NCBI RefSeq assembly: GCF_029223525.1
Contig: NZ_JARHTQ010000051.1
Coordinates: 1 to 37,300, forward strand
DNA length: 37,300 nt
Direction: 5' to 3'
Source: Streptantibioticus ferralitis
GTDB taxonomy: Bacteria > Actinomycetota > Actinomycetes > Streptomycetales > Streptomycetaceae
Shown: positions 8,562 through 16,642 of the stretch, one piece after another
How the letters are laid out: each line of letters opens with the position of its first letter
How positions within the stretch are numbered: position 1 is the stretch's first letter
Position numbers and translations under genes: made by a program
The notes under the pieces: generated by a model
The model's input: the letters and a program-made list of their open reading frames with translations, nothing else
The model's database searches: none
What the model was told of the DNA's origin: nothing

Positions 8562-9965
8562 ATGAGCACGGTACGGCTGCGCGGATTCGGCCATCGGCAC
8601 GCCGGCCGCCGCCGATGGGCGGTGCGCGGCATCGACCTGGAGATCCGGCACGGGGAACGTGTAGCGCTGCTCGGCCCGTCCGGCGCGGGCAAGTCGACGC
8701 TGCTCGCCGCCCTCGCCGGACTGCTGCCGCCGGACTCCGGTGAGCGCGAGGGCAGCATCGACATCGACGGGCTGGATCCGCGCGAGGCCCGCCCGCGCAC
8801 CGGGATCGTCTTCCAGGATCCGCAGTCCCAACTGGTCATGGAGCGCGCGGGCGATGACGTCGCCTTCGGGCTGGAGAACCGCGGCACCCCGCCGGGCGAG
8901 ATCCCAGGGCTGGTCGACGCCGCACTGCGCCGCGTCGGCTTCCCGTACGGGCCGACGCGGGCCAGCAACGCGCTGTCCGGTGGCGAGCAGCAGCGGCTCG
9001 CCCTCGCCGGAGCGCTGGTCACCCGCCCCGGACTGCTGCTGCTCGACGAGCCCACCGCCAACCTCGACCCGGCCGGGGCCGACCTGGTACGGGAGGTACT
9101 CGACGGAATCGAGGACACCACGCAGATCATCGTCGAGCACCGCATCGCCGAACTCGTCGGACAGCTCGACCGCGTCATCGTCCTCGAACCCGGCGGCGGC
9201 ATCCGCGCCGACGGCCCGCCCGAACGGGTCTTCGCCACCCACGGCGACCAGCTGGCCGCCGACGGAGTCTGGGTGCCCGGCCACCCGGTGACCGCCCACC
9301 GGGCACGCGTGACGCCCGGCGAAACCCTGCTGCGCACCGAATCCCTGGCCTACCGGCCGGTCTTCGACGAACTCGACGGGGTGACGGTACGGGCCGCCGA
9401 AGCGCTCGCCGTCCTCGGGCCCAACGGCGCGGGCAAGTCCACCCTGGCCCTGCTGCTCGGCGGACTGCTCGCGCCGAGCGGCGGCTGCGTCACCGCCACA
9501 CCCGAGCTGGCCGGAGCCGACGCCGCCGTACCACCGCACAAGTGGCGGGCATCCGCCTTGGCACGGCGGATCGGATCGGTCTTCCAGAACCCCGAGCACC
9601 AGTTCGTCACCGCGAAGGTACGCGACGAGCTCATGCTCGGCGCCGCGCAGCCGGTACGGATCGACGAACTCCTGGTACGGCTGCGGCTTGACGCCCTCGC
9701 CGAGGCCAATCCGCACACCCTGTCCGGCGGTGAACAGCGCCGACTGTCCGTGGCCACCGCACTGGCCGCCGCACCCCGGCTGCTGATCCTGGACGAGCCC
9801 ACGTTCGGCCAGGACCGGCGCACCTGGACCGAACTCGTGGCACTGCTGGCCGAGTTGCGCGACGAGGGGCACGGCGTCGTCGCCGTCACCCACGACGCCG
9901 ACTTCCTCACCGCACTGGACGCGCGCGAACTGCGCCTTGCGCCGGCCCGGTTGGCGGCGGCATGA
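8562..9965 (+). CDS. ykoD: ECF transporter duplicated ATPase (YkoD family)
   Basis: Energises the importer; both ATPase halves are fused in one chain (467 residues). Half 1: Walker A GPSGAGKST (38-46), Q-loop VFQDPQSQ, signature LSGGEQQRLALAG (138-150), Walker B LLLLDEPTANLD (158-169). Half 2: Walker A GPNGAGKST (286-294), VFQNPEHQF, signature LSGGEQRRLSVAT, Walker B LLILDEPTFGQD. Both nucleotide sites look complete. It overlaps ykoC by four bases (ATGA), so the T subunit is co-translated. Confidence 0.95.
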   Translation: MSTVRLRGFGHRHAGRRRWAVRGIDLEIRHGERVALLGPSGAGKSTLLAALAGLLPPDSGEREGSIDIDGLDPREARPRTGIVFQDPQSQLVMERAGDDVAFGLENRGTPPGEIPGLVDAALRRVGFPYGPTRASNALSGGEQQRLALAGALVTRPGLLLLDEPTANLDPAGADLVREVLDGIEDTTQIIVEHRIAELVGQLDRVIVLEPGGGIRADGPPERVFATHGDQLAADGVWVPGHPVTAHRARVTPGETLLRTESLAYRPVFDELDGVTVRAAEALAVLGPNGAGKSTLALLLGGLLAPSGGCVTATPELAGADAAVPPHKWRASALARRIGSVFQNPEHQFVTAKVRDELMLGAAQPVRIDELLVRLRLDALAEANPHTLSGGEQRRLSVATALAAAPRLLILDEPTFGQDRRTWTELVALLAELRDEGHGVVAVTHDADFLTALDARELRLAPARLAAA

Positions 9966-10720
9966 ACCGGGCCGCCCCGATCGCCGACCCGGCGGCCCCG
10001 CTGGCCCGCCGCAACCCCGTGGCGAAACTCGCCGCCGCGGCCGTGCTCGCCCTCGCCCTGGTCGTCAGCCTGGACCCGGTGGCACCGGCCCTCGCCCTCG
10101 CCGTGGAACTGGCCGTCGTCCCGCTCTTCGGCATCCGCTACCGGGTGCTGGCGCAGCGCGCCTGGCCGCTGCTGATCAGCGTCCTCGGCGCGGTCCTCAC
10201 CCTGTTCCTGTTCGCCGCGGACCGCCACCACATCCTCACCGACGCCCTCGCGCTCGGCCTGCGGATCGTGGCGGTGGCACTGCCCGGTGTGCTGGTCTTC
10301 GCGACCACCGACCCCACCGATCTGGCCGACGCGCTCGTCCAGAACGCCCGGGTCTCCGCGCGCTTCGCCATCGGAACGCTCGCCGCCTGGCGGCTGGTGC
10401 CGCTGCTCGGGCAGGAGTGGCGGCTGATCAACGCCGCACGGCGCGCCCGGGGTGTGGACCCCGGGCGCAACCCGGTGGCGCGGCTGCGGCTGTTCGCCTC
10501 CGCCACCTTCACGCTGCTGGTCGGCGCGATCCGCCGCGGCACCCGACTGGCCACCGCCATGGACGCCCGAGGCTTCGACTCCGGCATTCCCCGCACGACG
10601 GCGCGCCGCCAGCACTTCACCCGCACCGACACCGCGTTCATCGCGGCGACCTGCGGGGTCGCCGCGCTGGCGGTGACGGTGAGTGTGCTGGCCGGCACCT
10701 TCCGGCCGGTGTTCAGCTGA
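9962..10720 (+). CDS. ykoC: ECF transporter T component (CbiQ/EcfT family, YkoC)
   Basis: Transmembrane coupling subunit that links the S component to the ATPases (252 residues). Hydrophobic segments lie at about 22-60, 60-85, 90-125 and 220-245. The two Ala-Arg-Gly coupling motifs that dock on the ATPases are visible as ARRARG (about 159-164) and AMDARGFD (about 199-206). The ATG at 9962 overlaps the ykoD stop. It is the last gene of the riboswitch-led operon and is followed by a repeat-rich gap facing a convergent operon. Confidence 0.93.
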   Translation: MNRAAPIADPAAPLARRNPVAKLAAAAVLALALVVSLDPVAPALALAVELAVVPLFGIRYRVLAQRAWPLLISVLGAVLTLFLFAADRHHILTDALALGLRIVAVALPGVLVFATTDPTDLADALVQNARVSARFAIGTLAAWRLVPLLGQEWRLINAARRARGVDPGRNPVARLRLFASATFTLLVGAIRRGTRLATAMDARGFDSGIPRTTARRQHFTRTDTAFIAATCGVAALAVTVSVLAGTFRPVFS

Positions 10721-11101
10721 TCGCCGGCCGGTGGGTCCCTCTTTCGCGTTGCGGTCGGTTCGGACACCGCCGGTCCGGCCCGCCGTGGTTGCTCACCGTC
10801 GCGGCGGATCAATGGTGGGCTCCGCCCCGCTGATCGGAGCGTTGGGGGCACGCCCCGGCAAGCGATGGCGAGCAACCCTCACCGACCGGACCGGCGGTGT
10901 CCCAACTCGCCGCGCTCCAAGCGGGATCCGCTGGAGCGGCGCCTCCCAGGGCTGGGGTGTGGCTCCCGCCCCGGCCGGATGGGGGTGTTGGGGGCGCGTC
11001 CCCGACAAGTCCGCCGCGACGGCGAGCAACCCCCGTGGACCGGACCGGCGGAGTCTCAACCGGCCGCACCCCGTCCCAAGAACCGCCGAAGCGGCAATCG
11101 T
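10721..11101. repeat. Repeat-rich convergent gap with three copies of a dispersed element
   Basis: No gene is supported. The gap holds copy A1 in plus orientation (about 10757-10807), and copies A2 (about 10863-10906) and A3 (about 11010-11060) in minus orientation. A1 and A2 form an imperfect large inverted repeat. Shared cores are ACCGCCGGTCCG and GGTTGCTC(A/G)CCGTCGCGG. Related copies occur at 22788-22838 and 32073-32300. The fold may terminate both convergent operons. Confidence 0.7.
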
Positions 11102-12193
11102 TCAGTGGGGTAGGGGAAGGGCCGCCAGTTGGGCTACCGCCCAGGTGACGGGGGCCAGGACGATGAGTACGGCAGCGAGGCGCAGGAGCGCCGCGCTGCG
11201 TAGTACGCGGCCCGGGGCGGCCAGGTCTTCCAGGGTTTCCGCGGTGTCGTGGCGGGAAAGGGCGGACTCGGCGGCGGCGGTGCACACCGTCGCCGTGGTG
11301 CAGGCGAGCATCAGGGCCGCGCCGAGCCCGGTGAGCGGGCCGAGCGGCCGCGCCGCCGACCCGTGCAGTACCGTCGCGGCGAGTGCCGCCGAGGCCACCG
11401 CGCACAGCACCCCCAGCGGACGGCCCACCCGCGGTGCCCGCGTCTGCAGCGAGCGGCCCGCCAACAGCCGTACCGCTCCTGGCCGGTAGACCGCCAGCAG
11501 CCGCCCGGCGAAGTGCACAAGACCCGGCCCGACCAGCACCAGACCCGCGGCGGAGAGGGTCCAGCCGACCAGCACTGCGGGCGCGATGGCGCCCAGGCCG
11601 CCGGGCAGCGGCAGCGCCGTACCGGCGGCCGGGCGGGTCCATCGGCTCGCGTAGACCTCGACGGCCAGTCCGGCCGCGATGAGCGCGACGCCCCACGGCA
11701 GCCCGGAGGCGGTGGCCGCCCGCCGCTTGGGCCGCAGTGCGAACAGCGAGGCGGCGGCGCCCGCCAGTGGCAGCGCCACCAGCAGCGTGGCGATCCCCGC
11801 GACCGGCAGCGGCATCGATCCCGCCAGCCGCTCGCGGAAGCACAGGAACGCCCCCAGCGCGATGCCGCTGCCCAGCAGACAGGTCACCCCGGTGGACACC
11901 GCGGCCAGCACCGGCAGCCACGCCTGGCCGAGGCCCGCGACGACCAGTCCCGGATGCGACTGACCGCCGGTCTCGGTACGGGACACCTCGACCGACAGAT
12001 GGACGGCGGTCGCCAACGGCACCAGGCACCAGGCCAGCCGCAGCAGTCCGGCGGAGGTGTCCTGCGGGTGGCCGAGGGCATGGCCGACCGCGGCCAGCAA
12101 CAGGAAACCGGTGCCCGCGGACGCCGTCATGACCAGCAGGCGCCGCAGCAGTGACAGCGGCCGCGCGCCGCGCATCAGGCGGAGGCTGAGCAT
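11102..12193 (-). CDS. Polytopic membrane protein, probable ABC permease partner
   Basis: A 363-residue hydrophobic protein with eight or more predicted helices, for example at about 18-38, 47-67, 80-118, 126-150 and 165-178. No catalytic motif is recognised. It is encoded directly after, and overlapping by 19 bases, an ABC ATPase gene. It is therefore most likely the membrane half of that transporter. The ATG at 12193 has GGAAGG upstream; a second ATG at 12175 would overlap the ATPase stop as TGATG. Substrate unknown. Confidence 0.7.
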   Translation of the reverse strand: MLSLRLMRGARPLSLLRRLLVMTASAGTGFLLLAAVGHALGHPQDTSAGLLRLAWCLVPLATAVHLSVEVSRTETGGQSHPGLVVAGLGQAWLPVLAAVSTGVTCLLGSGIALGAFLCFRERLAGSMPLPVAGIATLLVALPLAGAAASLFALRPKRRAATASGLPWGVALIAAGLAVEVYASRWTRPAAGTALPLPGGLGAIAPAVLVGWTLSAAGLVLVGPGLVHFAGRLLAVYRPGAVRLLAGRSLQTRAPRVGRPLGVLCAVASAALAATVLHGSAARPLGPLTGLGAALMLACTTATVCTAAAESALSRHDTAETLEDLAAPGRVLRSAALLRLAAVLIVLAPVTWAVAQLAALPLPH

Positions 12194-12906
12194 GGCGCCA
12201 CACCTTCCGGCCAGGGCCCGCCGGGCAGGGCCGCCGCCCGCTGGCCGTCCACCAGCGCGACGGTGCGGTCAGCGAACCCGGCCACCTCCGGGTCATGGGT
12301 GGCCAGCAGAACGGTGATGCGATGGGTGCGGGCCGCCGCGGTCAACGTCCGCAGCACCTGCGCCCGGTCGGCGCGGTGCAGCGGCGCCGTCGGCTCGTCG
12401 GCGAAGATCACTTCCGGGAGAGTGACCAGCGAACGGGCGATCGCGATCCGCTGGCGCTGTGCCTGCAACAGCTCCCCGGGGCGTTTGCGGGCGCAGTCGC
12501 CGACATCGAGGCGGTCCAGCCATTCCTGCGCGGAGTCCCGCGCACTGCGGTACGTCGCGCCGGACAGCAGCAGTGGCAGCGCCGCGTTCTCCCGCGCGGT
12601 CAGCTCGGGGACGAGCTGCGGAGTGCTGCCCACCCAGCCGAAGCGGTCGCGGCGCAGCCGTTCGCGGGTGGTGGCGGGCAGGGTGTGCACGGGCGCGCTG
12701 TTGAACCACACCTCGCCCTGCTCCGGCAGCAACTGCCCGGACAGGCAGCGCAGCAAGGTGGTCTTGCCCGCGCCGCGCGGGCCGACGATGCCCAGGATCT
12801 CCCCGTCGCGTACTCCGATGGAGACGCCGAGCAGGGCGGGCGAACCCTGGTAGGAGTGGCGCAGGGCGCGCCCCCACAGCACGTCGTTGTCCGGCGGGGC
12901 CACCAT
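12175..12906 (-). CDS. ABC transporter ATP-binding protein with altered signature motif
   Basis: A 243-residue MacB/LolD-like ATPase. Walker A is GPRGAGKTT (42-50), Q-loop Gln97, Walker B VIFADEPT (166-173) and the switch His in LLATHD. Where LSGGQ is expected it reads LLQAQ (146-150) before RQRIAIARSL. The Ser and the key Gly of the signature are replaced by Leu and Ala. The D-loop also differs (APLHRAD rather than SALD). ATP turnover may be slow or asymmetric, but this is inference. The ATG at 12906 is chosen for its GGAGGT; GTG at 12960 is an upstream alternative. It is the first gene of a two-gene operon. Confidence 0.88.
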   Translation of the reverse strand: MVAPPDNDVLWGRALRHSYQGSPALLGVSIGVRDGEILGIVGPRGAGKTTLLRCLSGQLLPEQGEVWFNSAPVHTLPATTRERLRRDRFGWVGSTPQLVPELTARENAALPLLLSGATYRSARDSAQEWLDRLDVGDCARKRPGELLQAQRQRIAIARSLVTLPEVIFADEPTAPLHRADRAQVLRTLTAAARTHRITVLLATHDPEVAGFADRTVALVDGQRAAALPGGPWPEGVAPCSASA

Positions 12907-12960
12907 GCCGCGCACCTCCGCTGCTCGTCGTTGCCGGGACAGTCCGGTCCGGGAAAGCAC

Positions 12961-12998
12961 GATCCCCTTCGCACCGTTGAACGACTGCGAAGGGGATC
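12961..12998 (-). terminator. Perfect 13-bp inverted repeat after the aminotransferase gene
   Basis: GATCCCCTTCGCA (12961-12973) is repeated perfectly inverted at 12986-12998 around a 12-nt loop. It lies 66 bases past the aminotransferase stop on the same strand, so a terminator is most likely. It also sits just upstream of the ABC ATPase start and could instead be an operator. Confidence 0.65.
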
Positions 12999-13064
12999 GG
13001 TCACGACCGGCGGCCCGGGCGGATCAGCGGACGGCCCAGATCAGGCCAAGTGCGCGGACGGGGT

Positions 13065-14426
13065 TTACAGCTTGGTCCAGGCCTCGGTGAGCACCGAGCG
13101 CAGGATCTGTTCGATCTCGTCGAAGGTCGCCTGGTCGGAGATGAGCGGCGGGGACAGCTGCACGACCGGGTCGCCACGGTCGTCGGCGCGGCAGTACAGG
13201 CCGTTCTCGAACAGCTTCTTGGAGACGAAGCCGTACAGCAGGCGCTCGCACTCCTCGTCGTTGAAGCTCTCCTTGGTGGCCTTGTCCTTGACCAGTTCGA
13301 TGCCGTAGAAGAAGCCGTTGCCGCGGACGTCGCCGACGATCGGCAGGTCGTGCAACTTCTGCAGGGTCTTCAGGAACGCCGCCTCGTTGTCCAGCACGTG
13401 CTGGTTGAGGCCCTCGCGCTCGAAGATGTCGAGGTTGGCCAGTGCCACCGCCGAGGAGACCGGGTGGCCGCCGAAGGTGTAGCCGTGCAGGAACGTGTTG
13501 TCCTGCTTGTAGAACGGCTCGGCGATGCGGTCGGAGACGATGGCCGCGCCGATCGGCGAGTAGCCGGACGTCATGCCCTTGGCGCAGGTGATGATGTCGG
13601 GCACGTAGTCGAACTTGTCGCACGCGAACATCGTGCCGAGGCGGCCGAAGGCGCAGATGACCTCGTCGGAGACGAGCAGCACGTCGTACTGGTCACAGAT
13701 CTCGCGGACCCGCTGGAAGTATCCGGGCGGCGGCGGGAAGCAGCCGCCGGCGTTCTGCACCGGCTCCAGGAAGACCGCGGCGACGGTCTCCGGGCCCTCG
13801 AACAGGATCTGCTGCTCGATCTGGTCGGCGGCCCAGCGGCCGAACGCCTCCGGGTCGTCGCCGTGGATCGGGGCGCGGTAGAGGTTGGTGTTGGGCACCT
13901 TGTGCGCGCCGGGGACCAGCGGCTCGAACGGCGCCTTGAGCGCGGGCAGGCCGGTGATGGACAGCGCGCCCTGCGGGGTGCCGTGGTAGGCGACCGCGCG
14001 GGATATCACCTTGTACTTGGTGTGGTTGCCGGTGAGCTTGTGGTACTGCTTGGCCAGCTTCCACGCGGTCTCGACCGCCTCACCGCCACCGGTGGTGAAG
14101 AAGACCTTGTTCAGGTCGCCGGGGGCGTAGCCCGCCAGGCGCTCGGCCAGCTCGATCGCCTTCGGGTGGGCGTACGACCAGATCGGGAAGAACGCCAGCT
14201 CCGACGCCTGCTTGGCGGCGACCTCGGCCAGCTCCCGACGGCCGTGACCGGCCTGGACGACGAACAGACCGGCGAGACCGTCGAGGTACTTCTTGCCGTT
14301 GCTGTCGTAGATGTACGTGCCCTCGCCGCGCACGATGGTCGGTACGGGGGTGTTCTCGTACGACGACATGCGCGTGAAGTGCATCCACAGGTGGTCGTAC
14401 GCAGACTTTGACAGGTCCGAGCTCAT
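13065..14426 (-). CDS. Class III PLP aminotransferase, polyamine/omega-amino type (SpuC-like)
   Basis: A 453-residue fold-type I aminotransferase. The PLP lysine is Lys283 (TCAKGMTSGYSPIG), with Asp254 (LLVSDEV) for the pyridine N. The phosphate region is FFTTGGGEAVETAWK, and LHGYTFGGHPVS follows. The sequence resembles the putrescine/omega-amino acid:pyruvate group (SpuC-like) more than the GabT at 35550. Likely reaction: putrescine or another terminal amine plus pyruvate gives aminoaldehyde plus alanine. Its gene follows an AsnC/Lrp regulator by two bases on the same strand and faces an aldehyde dehydrogenase that would take its product. I recall a similar arrangement in S. coelicolor (SCO5655-5657). 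Substrate is inferred. Confidence 0.85.
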   Translation of the reverse strand: MSSDLSKSAYDHLWMHFTRMSSYENTPVPTIVRGEGTYIYDSNGKKYLDGLAGLFVVQAGHGRRELAEVAAKQASELAFFPIWSYAHPKAIELAERLAGYAPGDLNKVFFTTGGGEAVETAWKLAKQYHKLTGNHTKYKVISRAVAYHGTPQGALSITGLPALKAPFEPLVPGAHKVPNTNLYRAPIHGDDPEAFGRWAADQIEQQILFEGPETVAAVFLEPVQNAGGCFPPPPGYFQRVREICDQYDVLLVSDEVICAFGRLGTMFACDKFDYVPDIITCAKGMTSGYSPIGAAIVSDRIAEPFYKQDNTFLHGYTFGGHPVSSAVALANLDIFEREGLNQHVLDNEAAFLKTLQKLHDLPIVGDVRGNGFFYGIELVKDKATKESFNDEECERLLYGFVSKKLFENGLYCRADDRGDPVVQLSPPLISDQATFDEIEQILRSVLTEAWTKL

Positions 14427-14428
14427 GG

Positions 14429-14932
14429 CTATCTGGTTCCCCAGGTGTAGGTCTGCTTCCGGAGCTTGAGGTAGACGAAGCTCTCGGTGGACCGCACGCC
14501 GGGCAGCGCGCGGATCCGCTTGTTGATCATCTCCAGGAGGTGGTCATCGTCCTCGCAGACGATCTCGATCAGCAGATCGAACGAGCCCGCCGTTATGACG
14601 ACGTACTCGACCTCTTCCATCTCGGCCAGTGCGTCGGCGACCGGTTCCAGATCGCCTTCGACGTTGATGCCGACCATCGCCTGCCGCCGAAAACCCACGG
14701 TGAGCGGGTCGGTGACCGCGACGATCTGCATCACGCCCTGGTCGAGGAGCTTTTGGACCCGCTGGCGGACGGCTGCCTCGGACAGACCGACCGCCTTGCC
14801 GATCGCGGCGTACGGGCGGCGTCCGTCCTCCTGCAACTGCTCGATGATCGCCTTGGAGACGGAGTCGATCACCGGGGAGCCGTTGCGGTCCTTGGGGTCG
14901 GGTGTACGAGTGGCCACGCAGCCACTGTGCAC
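14429..14932 (-). CDS. AsnC/Lrp-family transcriptional regulator
   Basis: A 167-residue feast/famine regulator. The N-terminal HTH is at about 22-70 (IIEQLQEDGRRPYAAIGKAVGLSEAAVRQRVQKLLDQG). The C-terminal RAM ligand domain is at about 85-160, with GSFDLLIEIVCEDDDHLLEMI. The gene precedes the aminotransferase by two bases and is divergent from the aldehyde dehydrogenase. It probably senses an amine or amino acid and controls both transcripts. The start is uncertain: GTG at 14932 is the longest, and GTG at 14917 is possible; neither has a strong SD. Confidence 0.9.
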   Translation of the reverse strand: MHSGCVATRTPDPKDRNGSPVIDSVSKAIIEQLQEDGRRPYAAIGKAVGLSEAAVRQRVQKLLDQGVMQIVAVTDPLTVGFRRQAMVGINVEGDLEPVADALAEMEEVEYVVITAGSFDLLIEIVCEDDDHLLEMINKRIRALPGVRSTESFVYLKLRKQTYTWGTR

Positions 14933-15107
14933 GAGGACTCGTCAGTCACGCAACCCCTCGGCAATGAAATCCGTAGAGATGAGGATGAGAAATTACTGAT
15001 TCCATTGTTCGAGCGGTATGGGTATGTCGAATCCGCCCGTTCAACGGCTAGGGTGAGTGATGTCTCACCCATCGGACACCGCATCGCACACAGGACAGGA
15101 GAAGGCA
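14933..15107. promoter_or_regulatory. Divergent control region with spaced dyad
   Basis: This is one of the most AT-rich stretches of the window. AATGAAATC (14963-14971) and GATTCCATT (14998-15006) form an inverted repeat with one mismatch, spaced 26 bp. That is plausible for an Lrp-type dimer of dimers acting on both genes. A weak plus-strand minus-10, TAGGGT (15049-15054), precedes the dehydrogenase. Confidence 0.45.
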
Positions 15108-16541
15108 GTGAGCGAGCTCCGTACTCTGCGCAACTACATCGACGGGGAGTTCCGCGACGCCGCCGACGGTCGCACCACGGACATCGTCAACCCGGCCACC
15201 GGGCAGGTGTACGCCACCGCGCCGCTGTCCGCCGCGGCCGACGTGGACGCGGCGATGGCCGCTGCCGCGGCCGCTTTCCCGGCCTGGCGCGACACCATCC
15301 CGGCCGAGCGGCAGAAGGCGCTGCTGAAGATCGCGGACGCCATCGAGGCCCGGGCCGAGGAACTGATCGCCGCGGAGAGCGAGAACACCGGCAAGCCGAT
15401 CGGCCTGACGCGGACCGAGGAGATCCCGCCGATGGTCGACCAGATCCGCTTCTTCGCGGGCGCAGCCCGCATGCTGGAGGGCCGCTCGGCGGGCGAGTAC
15501 ATGGAGGGGCTGACCTCCATCATCCGCCGCGAGCCGGTGGGCGTGTGCGCACAGGTCGCACCGTGGAACTACCCGATGATGATGGCCGTCTGGAAGTTCG
15601 CCCCCGCCATCGCCGCGGGCAACACCGTGGTCCTCAAGCCGTCGGACACCACCCCGGCCTCGACCGTGCTGCTGGCGGAGATCCTGGGCGGCATCCTCCC
15701 GGCGGGTGTCTTCAACGTCATCTGCGGTGACCGCGACACCGGTCGGCTGATGGTCGAGCACGACGTGCCCGCGATGGCCTCGATCACCGGCTCGGTACGG
15801 GCCGGCATGCAGGTCGCCGAGAGCGCCTCCAAGGACCTCAAGCGCGTCCACCTGGAACTCGGCGGCAAGGCCCCGGTCGTGGTGTTCGAGGACGTGGACA
15901 TCCCCAAGGCCGTCGAGGACATCTCGGTGGCGGGCTTCTTCAACGCGGGCCAGGACTGCACGGCGGCCACCCGCGTGCTGGTGCACGAGTCCATCCACGA
16001 CGAGTTCGTCGCCGCCCTCACCAAGGCCGCCGCCGAGACCAAGACCGGCCAGCCCCACGACGAGGACGTGCTGTTCGGCCCGCTCAACAACGCCAACCAG
16101 CTCAAGCAGGTCACCGGCTTCATCGAGCGGCTGCCCGCCCACGCCAAGGTCGAGACCGGCGGCCACCAGGTCGGCGAGCAGGGCTACTTCTTCGCCCCGA
16201 CCGTCGTGTCGGGCCTCAAGCAGGACGACGAGATCATCCAGCGTGAGGTGTTCGGCCCGGTCATCACCGTCCAGTCCTTCACCGATGAGGACCAGGCGGT
16301 CGCCTACGCCAACGGCGTCGAGTACGCGCTCGCCTCCTCGGTGTGGACCAGGGACCACGGCCGCGCCATGCGGATGTCCAAGAAGCTCGACTTCGGCTGT
16401 GTGTGGATCAACACCCACATCCCGCTGGTCGCCGAGATGCCGCACGGCGGCTTCAAGAAGTCCGGCTACGGCAAGGACCTGTCCGCCTACGGCTTCGAGG
16501 ACTACACGCGGATCAAGCACGTGATGACGTCGCTGGACTGA
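15108..16541 (+). CDS. NAD-dependent aldehyde dehydrogenase, aminobutyraldehyde/betaine-aldehyde type
   Basis: A 477-residue cytosolic ALDH. Catalytic Cys284 (NAGQDCTAATR), general base Glu250 (LELGGKAP) and the oxyanion Asn154 (PWNYP) are present. The C-terminal MPHGGFKKSGYGKDLSAYGFEDYT is typical of gamma-aminobutyraldehyde dehydrogenases. It would oxidise 4-aminobutanal to GABA, the step after putrescine transamination. The start is GTG 15108 because AGGAGAAGG (15097-15105) precedes it. An upstream ATG at 15060 would add 16 residues that do not align with the family. It is divergent from the AsnC regulator. A paralogue lies at 24817-26340. Confidence 0.92.
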   Translation: MSELRTLRNYIDGEFRDAADGRTTDIVNPATGQVYATAPLSAAADVDAAMAAAAAAFPAWRDTIPAERQKALLKIADAIEARAEELIAAESENTGKPIGLTRTEEIPPMVDQIRFFAGAARMLEGRSAGEYMEGLTSIIRREPVGVCAQVAPWNYPMMMAVWKFAPAIAAGNTVVLKPSDTTPASTVLLAEILGGILPAGVFNVICGDRDTGRLMVEHDVPAMASITGSVRAGMQVAESASKDLKRVHLELGGKAPVVVFEDVDIPKAVEDISVAGFFNAGQDCTAATRVLVHESIHDEFVAALTKAAAETKTGQPHDEDVLFGPLNNANQLKQVTGFIERLPAHAKVETGGHQVGEQGYFFAPTVVSGLKQDDEIIQREVFGPVITVQSFTDEDQAVAYANGVEYALASSVWTRDHGRAMRMSKKLDFGCVWINTHIPLVAEMPHGGFKKSGYGKDLSAYGFEDYTRIKHVMTSLD

Positions 16542-16555
16542 GGCAGTGACAGCGC

Positions 16556-16589
16556 CGGGCCCCGGGTCACCCCAGTGACCCGGGGCCCG
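16556..16589 (+). terminator. Terminator of the first aldehyde dehydrogenase gene
   Basis: A perfect 15-bp stem (16556-16570 with 16575-16589) closes a CCCA loop, 15 bases after the stop. It is very GC-rich and lacks a U-tract, as expected for an actinobacterial terminator. Confidence 0.85.
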
Positions 16590-16642
16590 TGCACGTCGGG
16601 CGGATGCGGCTCCAGGACCGGCGGATTCCCCCGGGATCTCCC

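Noticed and set aside
6474-9893. A 1,139-codon open frame on the minus strand opposite rlmN and ykoED
   Set aside because: It is the antisense of clear genes, opened by high-GC codon bias. The product is Gly/Arg/Val-rich with no domain.
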